This document shows, piece after piece, positions 1 to 6,333 of a stretch of 23,753 nt of DNA (position 1 is the first letter of the stretch; the number at the start of each line of letters is the position of its first letter). The notes below the pieces were generated by a model, which ran no database searches, was not told the DNA's origin, and saw only the letters and a list, made by a program, of their open reading frames with translations. The stretch is from contig CABREP010000034.1 in assembly GCA_902469965.1 (NCBI GenBank), forward strand, positions 1 through 23,753, read 5' to 3'. Source of the stretch: Egerieimonas sp900552095 (lineage in GTDB: Bacteria; Bacillota; Clostridia; Lachnospirales; Lachnospiraceae). A program made the position numbers and the translations under genes.

Positions 1-54
1 CCCACGACCTCTGCGTCCCGAACGCAGCGCTCTACCAAACTGAGCCACGCTTCG
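1..54 (-). tRNA. tRNA-Pro (anticodon CGG), 5' part, cut by the window edge
   Basis: Read on the minus strand, position 54 begins a 7-nt acceptor strand CGAAGCG. A D-arm with GCTC/GAGC around AGTTTGGTA follows, then an anticodon stem CTGCG/CGCAG closing the loop TTCGGGA, whose anticodon CGG reads the proline codon CCG. The window ends just after the anticodon stem, in the variable region, so the T-arm and 3' acceptor strand are missing. The loop and D-arm match the usual Firmicutes tRNA-Pro pattern. Confidence 0.92.
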
Positions 55-88
55 ATGCTTCCACAGGTTTTCCCTGTCAGCGAATTAT

Positions 89-117
89 ATTATATCGAAT
101 AGAAGGCAAAAAGTCAA
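89..117 (-). promoter_or_regulatory. sigma-A-type promoter of the tRNA-Pro gene with A-tract upstream element
   Basis: On the minus strand TTGACT (112-117) is separated by exactly 17 bp from TATAAT (89-94). Transcription would start near 82, about 28 nt before the tRNA 5' end. A short leader hairpin (ACAGG/CCTGT, 63-67 with 73-77) lies between start and tRNA. Immediately upstream of the -35, positions 121-152 are nearly all A on the template-like strand (T-runs on plus), resembling the UP elements of strong stable-RNA promoters. Confidence 0.8.
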
Positions 118-198
118 CAGGTTTTTTTAACTTTTTTATTTTTTCTTCCTATTTTACCACCCCTGTCCCTCCGCATAGAAAAATCTTCCACTGAACGT

Positions 199-239
199 TA
201 AAAACAGCCCGCAGTCAGATCTTTCCGACTGCAGGCTGT
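199..239 (-). terminator. rho-independent terminator after the cell-wall lysozyme gene
   Basis: A GC-rich stem pairs 204-216 with 227-239 (ACAGCC-GCAGTC against GACTGC-GGCTGT, one bulged base on each side) around a 10-nt loop. On the minus strand the stem is followed by a run of T (199-203). It lies about 60 bp past the stop of the minus-strand gene ending at 301. Confidence 0.8.
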
Positions 240-300
240 CCTTTTAAAATACAAATTATTTCCGGTTATGTACTTGCTTTCTCTGCAGGATCTTTCATCA

Positions 301-1626
301 TTAACCTGCAAATCTCTGATAAAACTCTTCGGCCTTCCGCTCACGCTTCGTGCTGTCAATCGAGCACCCTTCCCACTTCCGGTAAAAAGCTCTCGCTGCC
401 TCTGAGGCACTGGATTCATTTCCCGTAAAGGTCTTTGAGTAATACTGATACCACTCATAGATAAAGAACTCCAGCTGCAGATTCAGGCTGGACCAGGGCT
501 GTCCCTTCTGAGCCGCATAATTGGAAAGGTTTGTCCATCTCACGAAGGACCACTGACCCAGACCATGACCAATCCCATTCGGTTCTACCGCCGCAGGATT
601 CAGATGAGATTCCACCCACCAGTTTCCAAGGATCCCGGCCGCCTGATATTGTGTAAAACCATTGGCAATCAGGAAATTCCAGATAATGGAGGCATTGTCA
701 CTCTCCGTTACCTGAGCATTTCCGCTTCCGGTACTGGTATTTCCCGAACCGGCCTGCTGTCCGTTTGCAGAAGAATTGCTCCCTGCATTCTGCTGCGCCT
801 GCTGCTGAGCCTGCTGTGCCTTCTTCTCAGCTTCCTCCGCTGCCAGTCTGGCCTGCTCTGCGCGGTAAGCAGCATCCTCTTCCTCCAATGCCTGACTCAG
901 CAGTGCATTGATCTGATACTGCTGGCTGTTAATCTCCTCCAGCAGACTAGCTGCACTGGATTCGCCGGATGCGATGTCCGCCGCATAAGTTTCTATCTGA
1001 TCATATGTTGTGTCGATCAGCTGCTGCACTTCCGCCTCTTTAGCTTCGCGCTCTTCTTTCAGCTCCTCGATGGCGTCTTTCTCTTCCTGAAGACGCTCCT
1101 CCTGATCGGCTACCTCTTCTTTTGCTTCATTATACTCTTCCAGAAGATCCCTGTCATACTGGGAAAGCTGTGCAATATTATCCGCACGGTTCAGGAACTC
1201 CGAAAAATTTTCTGCTTCCAGCAATATACTGAGGTAACTGGTGTTGGCATTCTCATAAATATAGCGAATGCGCTTCTTCATCGCCTCATACTGCTCTTCT
1301 TCCTGTGCCTGAGCTACTTCCAGATCCTTCTGGATTACCTCCAGATCCTGCTGCTTCTCATCCGCCTGCTCCTGCAGATCTTCTAACTCCTCCTGCAGGG
1401 TTCCCAGCTCCTCATTCAGCTCTTCCAGCTTTTTCTCAGATTCTCCTTTCTGGTTCTCCAGATCGCTGATCTGATTCTGAGTATCTTCCAGCTGAGTTTT
1501 CTTCTCAGCCTGCTGAGACTGCGCCTTTTCCAGTTTTTCCCGGGTAGTTTCCGCCATTCCGGGAACTGCGCTTCCGACGAAGAGGACAGCTGCCAGCCCG
1601 AGGCTCAGTATTCTCTTCTTTTTCAT
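301..1626 (-). CDS. Secreted coiled-coil protein with C-terminal phage-tail-lysozyme-type domain (CwlO/PcsB-like layout)
   Basis: Probable exported peptidoglycan hydrolase of about 441 residues. A Sec signal peptide (MKKKRILSLGLAAVLFVGSA, cleavage expected after Gly-Met-Ala near residue 25) is followed by a long Glu/Gln/Lys-rich coiled coil to about residue 265, like the N-terminal regulatory region of CwlO, PcsB and similar FtsEX-controlled hydrolases. An Ala/Gln then Ser/Gly-rich linker follows. The last ~130 residues (IIWNFLIANGF, GILGNWWVESHLNP, GHGLGQWSF) match the phage tail lysozyme family, with Glu in WVES the likely catalytic acid. A longer GTG start at 1635 exists, but GAGGTG lies six bases before the ATG at 1626, so the ATG is preferred. 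It has its own promoter and a WalR-like box upstream. The family assignment is firm; the in vivo substrate is inferred. Confidence 0.85.
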   Translation of the reverse strand: MKKKRILSLGLAAVLFVGSAVPGMAETTREKLEKAQSQQAEKKTQLEDTQNQISDLENQKGESEKKLEELNEELGTLQEELEDLQEQADEKQQDLEVIQKDLEVAQAQEEEQYEAMKKRIRYIYENANTSYLSILLEAENFSEFLNRADNIAQLSQYDRDLLEEYNEAKEEVADQEERLQEEKDAIEELKEEREAKEAEVQQLIDTTYDQIETYAADIASGESSAASLLEEINSQQYQINALLSQALEEEDAAYRAEQARLAAEEAEKKAQQAQQQAQQNAGSNSSANGQQAGSGNTSTGSGNAQVTESDNASIIWNFLIANGFTQYQAAGILGNWWVESHLNPAAVEPNGIGHGLGQWSFVRWTNLSNYAAQKGQPWSSLNLQLEFFIYEWYQYYSKTFTGNESSASEAARAFYRKWEGCSIDSTKRERKAEEFYQRFAG

Positions 1627-1661
1627 ACGTTGCACCTCATAAAATTATTCCGTGTAACGCT

Positions 1662-1690
1662 ATTATACCATACCCCTTCATAGAAAGCAA
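1662..1690 (-). promoter_or_regulatory. Promoter of the coiled-coil lysozyme gene
   Basis: On the minus strand TTGCTT (1685-1690), a 17-bp spacer and TATAAT (1662-1667) are preceded by TG one base upstream of the -10 (extended -10). The predicted start is near 1655, about 30 nt before the ATG. Confidence 0.75.
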
Positions 1691-1707
1691 AGCATTTTTT
1701 AATTTAT

Positions 1708-1724
1708 TGTAATAATGTTGTAAT
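1708..1724. promoter_or_regulatory. Candidate WalR (YycF/VicR) box
   Basis: TGTAAT-AATGT-TGTAAT on the plus strand is an exact fit to the WalR consensus TGTWAH-N5-TGTWAH. It ends 17 bp upstream of the -35 of a cell-wall hydrolase gene, the class of gene WalR is known to control in Bacillus (cwlO, lytE) and Streptococcus (pcsB). Binding itself is inference. Confidence 0.5.
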
Positions 1725-1774
1725 ATTTCGTCGTATTTTTGTAGCTTTTGCCGTCATTTTCTACCAATTACGGG

Positions 1775-3154
1775 CTAATTCCTGCGCCAGCTGGCCATAT
1801 ATTTATTTTTTAAGACACCATTCACCAGCTTTCCCCATCCCAGAGAAAAGTTTTCGACACAGACCAGCTGCCAGCCTCTGTCCCGCCTTGTCTCCCCGGC
1901 TTTCACAGATATGCTTTCTCCTCTTAAATACTGTTCCAGTCTGGGATCTCCATTCTTTAAGCACAGTTCTGACTCCGTCTCCCCCGGTTTCAGGCAGAGC
2001 GCCAGCGCCTGAGAGGGCTCAAATCTTTTTTTCTTCATCTCTCCCAGAAAAAGTCCGTTTCTCAGAAAACGGATCCCCTTCAGATTCTCCGGCAGATCCG
2101 GAACCTGGTAGACTCTCTCTCCCCGAAGTTCCACCCGTTCCCAGTCCGGCCTCCAGCTTCCTTCCCCCAGGAATTCCTCTATATATCTTTTCACTTCCGG
2201 CTCCAGCTTCCGCCGCTTCTTTTTCTCCTGAACTCTGACTTTCTGCCCCTCCTTTTTCAGCAGAGCCAGAAAATGTCCCTCTCCTTCCATCCTGTGCGGC
2301 CACAGACGGACACAGAGCGCAAGAGATTCTTCTCCGCTGCCCCATCGGGGATTTCCCTCCGAAAATCCTTCATAATGCGGCAGGGCAGTCAGTTTCAGCT
2401 CCGGATATTCCTCCAGAAGCCAGGAAATTGTTCCCTCATTTTCTTCCGGCGCAAAGGTACAGGTTGAATACAGGAGAAGCCCGCCCGGTGCCAGCATTTC
2501 TGCCGCACTTTTGAGGATTTCCTTCTGAAGCGCTGCACATTCCCCGGGTTTTCCCGGATACCAGGCCTTCACAGCCGCCGGATCCTTCCGGAACATCCCT
2601 TCCCCGGAACAGGGCGCATCCACCAGAATTTTATCAAAAAAACCGGGAAATCGAAAAGCCAGATTATCCGGGGTCTCATTCGTCACAAAAAGGTTGGGAA
2701 TCCCAAACAGCTCCAGATTATGAAGAAGCGCCTTCGCCCGGGAATTGCTGATATCATTTGCCACCAGCACCCCTTCTCTCTTCAGCTTCGCCCCCAGCTC
2801 TGTAGCCTTTCCTCCCGGCGCAGCGCACAGATCCAGAACCCGGTCTCCCGGTTCCACAGGGAAGAGCGCCGCCGGCGTCATAGCGCTCGGTTCCTGCAGA
2901 TAATAAAGGCCTGCAGCATAAAACGGCAGCCGTGCCGGAGCCGCCTCCCACTGATAAGAAAAACCGTTTTCGGTCCAGGGAATCGGCTCAGTGAGAAAAG
3001 GAAGACAGGCTCTCCCTTCCTCCGCACCTGCCTTCAGCCGGTTAATGCGAAGCCCGTATCTGCGCGCTTCCGCAAAACTTTTCTCATAGTCTTCATACTC
3101 TTCCCCCAGCATTTCTCTCATCCGTTTTTCAAATTCCGCAGGCAATCCGTTCAT
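1775..3154 (-). CDS. rsmF: RsmF/NOL1-NOP2-Sun family rRNA (cytosine-C5) methyltransferase
   Basis: S-adenosylmethionine-dependent m5C methyltransferase acting on rRNA, of the YebU/RsmF type (459 residues, as expected for RsmF with its extra C-terminal domains). The SAM-binding motif LDLCAAPGGK is at about 107-116. Motif IV DAPCSGEGMFRK is at 179-190, and STCTFAPEEN at 230-239. The last two supply the two cysteines of this chemistry (Cys182 and Cys232), both present. Residues ~300-459 match the RsmF C-terminal RNA-binding part. GGGAGAG precedes the ATG at a sensible distance. The exact rRNA position cannot be fixed from sequence; Firmicutes members of this branch may modify more than one site. 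A promoter-like sequence sits in the inverted repeat just upstream. Confidence 0.88.
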   Translation of the reverse strand: MNGLPAEFEKRMREMLGEEYEDYEKSFAEARRYGLRINRLKAGAEEGRACLPFLTEPIPWTENGFSYQWEAAPARLPFYAAGLYYLQEPSAMTPAALFPVEPGDRVLDLCAAPGGKATELGAKLKREGVLVANDISNSRAKALLHNLELFGIPNLFVTNETPDNLAFRFPGFFDKILVDAPCSGEGMFRKDPAAVKAWYPGKPGECAALQKEILKSAAEMLAPGGLLLYSTCTFAPEENEGTISWLLEEYPELKLTALPHYEGFSEGNPRWGSGEESLALCVRLWPHRMEGEGHFLALLKKEGQKVRVQEKKKRRKLEPEVKRYIEEFLGEGSWRPDWERVELRGERVYQVPDLPENLKGIRFLRNGLFLGEMKKKRFEPSQALALCLKPGETESELCLKNGDPRLEQYLRGESISVKAGETRRDRGWQLVCVENFSLGWGKLVNGVLKNKYMASWRRN

Positions 3155-3209
3155 CGTCCACTCTCCCGTATTTTTTCAAAGATTTCCGTCCTTCCATCCG
3201 TAAGAGCGC

Positions 3210-3304
3210 AAAAGAAAGTACCCTGAGGCCTGCCCTCTCCGGATCAGTATTCCTATCATAATACATTTCCGGAAATAAGGCAATTCCACAGGGCACTTTC
3301 TTTT
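3210..3304 (-). repeat. 95-bp nested inverted repeat between spoVG and rsmF; probable terminator or palindromic element
   Basis: The outer arms 3210-3225 and 3289-3304 pair over 16 bp, perfectly in the minus-strand RNA (one G-U). Inside them, 3231-3234 pairs with 3279-3282 (TGCC/GGCA), 3238-3243 with 3268-3273 (TCCGGA twice), and 3247-3251 with 3260-3264 (GTATT/AATAC) around an 8-base loop. About 31 pairs thus fold the element into one long hairpin. On the minus strand the structure ends in TTTT, which suits termination of the glgC-glgD-spoVG transcript. On plus, one pair becomes an A-C mismatch. No target-site duplication is visible, so a MITE origin is only possible. Confidence 0.65.
3255..3283 (-). 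promoter_or_regulatory. Promoter-like sequence inside the inverted repeat, upstream of rsmF
   Basis: On the minus strand TTGCCT (3278-3283) is followed by 17 bp and TATGAT (3255-3260), a 4/6 and 5/6 match to sigma-A. Initiation near 3248 would give an rsmF leader of about 95 nt lacking the left half of the hairpin. Confidence 0.5.
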
Positions 3305-3317
3305 CCCTCATATTCGA

Positions 3318-3590
3318 TTATACGACTGGTTCCTCAGCCATCACTTCATCGTATTTTTCCAGAATAACCGACTGGATATGATCGCGGGTCACAGAATTTA
3401 TAGGATGAGCAATGTCACGATATTCTCCGTCCGTAGCTTTTCTGCTTGGCATTGCAATGAACAATCCCTTCTCTCCCTCAATCACTTTTATATCATGCAC
3501 TACGAACTCCTCATCGATCGTAATGGATACTACCGCCTTCATCTTGCCTTCTTTGGCTACTTTTCTGATACGTACATCTGTAATGTTCAT
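3318..3590 (-). CDS. spoVG: SpoVG, septation/sporulation RNA-binding regulator
   Basis: A 90-residue protein matching SpoVG end to end: MNITDVRIRKV at the start, a central FVVHDIKVIEG, IAMPSRK, and YRDIAHPIN near residues 57-65. SpoVG is a small cytoplasmic RNA/DNA-binding protein influencing asymmetric septation, sporulation and, in other Firmicutes, capsule and virulence traits. The gene begins 23 bp after the glgD stop and has an AGGGGG-type ribosome binding site, so it is the last gene of the glgC-glgD-spoVG operon. The length and conserved core are normal. Confidence 0.95.
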   Translation of the reverse strand: MNITDVRIRKVAKEGKMKAVVSITIDEEFVVHDIKVIEGEKGLFIAMPSRKATDGEYRDIAHPINSVTRDHIQSVILEKYDEVMAEEPVV

Positions 3591-3613
3591 ACTGTATGGC
3601 CCCCTAACACTTC

Positions 3614-4729
3614 TTAAATTGCATAACGCTCATTTTTCTCCACAACGACTTTAATCCCATCCTCGCCGCAGTAATAAGAGTTTGCACGAATCGTGTCACG
3701 GCTCTCTACAATACAGTTTTCAATATGCGTATTGTCACCCAGATATACTTCATTGAGAATAATAGAATTCTTGATCACGCAGTTATTTCCCACGTAAACC
3801 TTCTTAAACAGCACAGAATTCTCAACCTGGCCATTGATGATACACCCACTGGAAATCAGACTGTTCTTCACCTGGCTTCCCGGATTGTACTTGGCCGGCG
3901 GATTATCGTCAATCTTGGAGTACACCTCCGGATACTGCTTGAAGAAATAGTCCCTCACCTCCGATTTCAGGAAATCCATATTCGTCTTATAGTAGGACTC
4001 AACTGTGGAAATATTACTCCAGTATGTATCAATCTTATAACCATAGATTCTCTTTAAACTCTTATAACGGATCAGAATATCCTTCACAAAATCATAGCGG
4101 TCTTCCTGTGCGCACCGCTCGATCATCTCGATCAGCTGCCGTCTCCGGATCACATAGATTCCGGTGGAAATCGTATTTGCATCGGAAGCCATGGGCTTCT
4201 CCTCAAATTCTTCAATCCTGTAGTCCTCGTTCATCCGCAGCACGCCAAACCGGGTAACGTCCTCCTCCCTGGCATCCGTGCAGACCACTGTGACATCCGC
4301 CCGCTTCGCAATATGATACTCCAGGACCTTATTATAATCCAGCTTGTAAATACCGTCGCCGGAAGCGATCACCACATAGGGCTCATGGCTCTGCTTCAGG
4401 AAATCCAGGTTTTGGTAGATTGCATCCGCCGTTCCTCTGTACCAGTAGTTGTTATCCCTGGTCTGAGTCGGGTTGAATACAAAAAGTCCGCCCTGCTTTC
4501 TTCCGAAATCCCACCACTTGGAAGAGCTCAGGTGCTCATTTAAAGAACGGGCATTGTACTGAGTCAGAACTGCCACCTTCTGAATATGGGAATTAGACAT
4601 GTTGCTCAGTGCGAAATCAATGCTCCGGTAGCTGCCTGCCACCGGCATAGCGGCGATCGCCCTTTTATTTGATAATTCTTTCATACGGTGATTGTTACCA
4701 CCTGCCAAAATAATTCCTAATGCTCTCAT
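3614..4729 (-). CDS. glgD: GlgD, second subunit of ADP-glucose pyrophosphorylase
   Basis: A 371-residue nucleotidyltransferase-fold protein with a C-terminal left-handed beta-helix (hexapeptide-like repeats such as SVLFKKVYVGNNCVIKNSIILNE beginning around residue 310). It pairs with GlgC in Firmicutes to make ADP-glucose, the donor for glycogen synthesis. The nucleotide-binding loop is altered: GGNNHRM (about residues 10-16) where catalytic subunits have GGxGxRL. The SGDHIYKMDY motif of GlgC is SGDGIYKLDY here (123-132). This fits the known role of GlgD as a weakly active or modulatory partner. It starts 2 bp after the glgC stop, so translation is probably coupled. Confidence 0.95.
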   Translation of the reverse strand: MRALGIILAGGNNHRMKELSNKRAIAAMPVAGSYRSIDFALSNMSNSHIQKVAVLTQYNARSLNEHLSSSKWWDFGRKQGGLFVFNPTQTRDNNYWYRGTADAIYQNLDFLKQSHEPYVVIASGDGIYKLDYNKVLEYHIAKRADVTVVCTDAREEDVTRFGVLRMNEDYRIEEFEEKPMASDANTISTGIYVIRRRQLIEMIERCAQEDRYDFVKDILIRYKSLKRIYGYKIDTYWSNISTVESYYKTNMDFLKSEVRDYFFKQYPEVYSKIDDNPPAKYNPGSQVKNSLISSGCIINGQVENSVLFKKVYVGNNCVIKNSIILNEVYLGDNTHIENCIVESRDTIRANSYYCGEDGIKVVVEKNERYAI

Positions 4730-4731
4730 GC

Positions 4732-6000
4732 CTATTCACCGTCCTTCACTATCGCTCCTCCGCTTACCAGTTCCCCGTCCGGATAATCCTCCGGAACCGT
4801 TTCCCCTGATATGGCGGTATTTTTACCTATCTTGACACCGGAAGGAATCACCGCGCATTCTCCGATCGTGGCAATTCCAAAGCTGTAGACCGCAGGTTTT
4901 AACACATTGGGAGCTTCCTCTCCCACACCAATCTGTACGTTGTCTCCCACTTTTACATGCTCGGCAATGATCGCCTTGTCCACCACGGTGTTCTTTCCGA
5001 TTACCGTGTGCTTCATGATAATGGAATCCCGGATCACCGCGCCTTCCTCGATCGTCACATCCGCTCCGATCACAGAATTATGTACCTCGCCGTAAATCTC
5101 GGCGCCCTCGCTGATCAGGCTCCGCTCTACCACCGCATCCCCTGAAATATACTGAGGACGGATCACATCCCCTTTGGTGTAGATCTTCCAGAACTCCTCG
5201 TAAAGGTTGAACTCGGGAATAATATCAATCAGTTCCATATTGGCTTCCCAGTAGGATCCCAGAGTCCCCACATCCTTCCAGTAGCCATTAAACTCATACG
5301 CAAACAGCCGTTTCCCATTATCACGGCAGTAGGGCAGAATATGCTTTCCAAAGTCACAGCCCGGCTGATCCTTCAGCGTAACAAGCGCTTCCTTCAGCGC
5401 CGGCCAGCTGAAAATATAAATTCCCATACTTGCCAGATTGCTTCTGGGATGCTCCGGTTTCTCTTCAAATTCTGTAATCCGTCCTGTGCCGTCCGTGATC
5501 ATGATACCGAAACGGCTGGCCTCCTCGATGGGAACCGGCATACAGGCAATCGTTACATCTGCCTTGTTAGCCTTGTGGTAATCCAGCATTACCTCGTAAT
5601 CCATCTTGTAAATATGATCACCGGATAAGATAAGAACATAATCCGGATTATAGGTCTCCATATATGCGAGATTCTGGTAGATCGCATTTGCAGTTCCAGT
5701 ATACCATTCGCTGCTGTCGCTCTTCTCGTAAGGAGAAAGTACCGTCACGCCTCCCACATTGCGATCCAGATCCCATGGAATCCCAATTCCAATATGTGTA
5801 TTCAAACGCAGAGGCTGATACTGAGTCAGTACTCCTACAGTGTCCACGCCGGAATTGATACAGTTACTGAGCGGGAAGTCGATTATTCGATATTTTCCAC
5901 CGAAGGATACTGCCGGTTTGGCCACCTTTTCAGTCAAAACACCTAGCCTGCTGCCCTGTCCGCCTGCAAGCAGCATTGCAATCATCTCTTTTTTGATCAT
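4732..6000 (-). CDS. glgC: GlgC, glucose-1-phosphate adenylyltransferase (ADP-glucose pyrophosphorylase)
   Basis: Catalyses ATP + glucose 1-phosphate to ADP-glucose + PPi, the committed step of glycogen synthesis. It has 422 residues with an intact GGQGSRL loop (13-19), SGDHIYKMDY (126-135, catalytic Asp), FEEKP (178-182, sugar-phosphate binding) and a C-terminal beta-helix with hexapeptide repeats. Its AGGTGATT ribosome binding site sits just before the ATG at 6000. It is the first gene of an operon with glgD and spoVG and has a good promoter at 6034-6062. No glycogen synthase, branching or phosphorylase gene is present in the window. Confidence 0.96.
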   Translation of the reverse strand: MIKKEMIAMLLAGGQGSRLGVLTEKVAKPAVSFGGKYRIIDFPLSNCINSGVDTVGVLTQYQPLRLNTHIGIGIPWDLDRNVGGVTVLSPYEKSDSSEWYTGTANAIYQNLAYMETYNPDYVLILSGDHIYKMDYEVMLDYHKANKADVTIACMPVPIEEASRFGIMITDGTGRITEFEEKPEHPRSNLASMGIYIFSWPALKEALVTLKDQPGCDFGKHILPYCRDNGKRLFAYEFNGYWKDVGTLGSYWEANMELIDIIPEFNLYEEFWKIYTKGDVIRPQYISGDAVVERSLISEGAEIYGEVHNSVIGADVTIEEGAVIRDSIIMKHTVIGKNTVVDKAIIAEHVKVGDNVQIGVGEEAPNVLKPAVYSFGIATIGECAVIPSGVKIGKNTAISGETVPEDYPDGELVSGGAIVKDGE

Positions 6001-6033
6001 GCAATCACCTCTTGTATATATATATGATTAAAA

Positions 6034-6062
6034 AGTATACCATATTTTTTGCAATTAGTGAA
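6034..6062 (-). promoter_or_regulatory. Promoter of the glgC-glgD-spoVG operon
   Basis: Minus-strand TTCACT (6057-6062), a 17-bp spacer and TATACT (6034-6039) give a predicted start about 27 nt before the glgC ATG. The leader contains an alternating TA run (6014-6025). The 333-bp spacer to murC is very AT-rich and, apart from the two divergent promoters and a 12-bp motif at 6106-6117 shared with the upstream region of the lysozyme gene, shows nothing I can assign. Confidence 0.7.
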
Positions 6063-6266
6063 CATCTTTTACATATTTTTATTCTTTTTTTCACGCATTT
6101 TATAACTTTTGCCGTCACATTCTTCTTTATCCTTCTCTTTTATTCACTTTTTCGACACTATTCTTCTTTTGACCCCATTGCAAATGTGATAATTATACAA
6201 CCTGCACGAAATTATTTTACACTTCTCTTCATTTATCTGTATAACTGACCCAGAAAAAAGAAATAC

Positions 6267-6295
6267 TTTTCATTTATACACAAGCAGAGTATAAT
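6267..6295 (+). promoter_or_regulatory. Promoter of murC
   Basis: A perfect TATAAT (6290-6295) with TTTTCA (6267-6272, 4/6 to TTGACA) 17 bp upstream. The predicted start is near 6302. An AAGGAG ribosome binding site precedes the murC ATG at 6334. Confidence 0.65.
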
Positions 6296-6333
6296 AAAAA
6301 AAACACAATCTTTCTATATAAAAAGGAGCATAT

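Noticed and set aside
565..1386. 273-codon plus-strand frame opposite the lysozyme gene
   Set aside because: Leu/Ile/Phe/Cys-rich because it is the complement of Glu/Gln/Lys coiled-coil codons; it only mimics a membrane protein.
3129..3311. 60-codon minus-strand frame across the spoVG-rsmF spacer
   Set aside because: It runs through the nested palindrome and into rsmF in another frame, has no ribosome binding site and has no similarity I can recognise.
6014..6025. Alternating TA run in the glgC leader as a repeat element
   Set aside because: Only six units in an AT-rich spacer; ordinary low complexity.
6151..6157. Spo0A box (TGTCGAA on minus) upstream of glgC; another at 7840-7846
   Set aside because: The 7-base consensus occurs about a dozen times by chance in a window of this size, and there is no second supporting site nearby.
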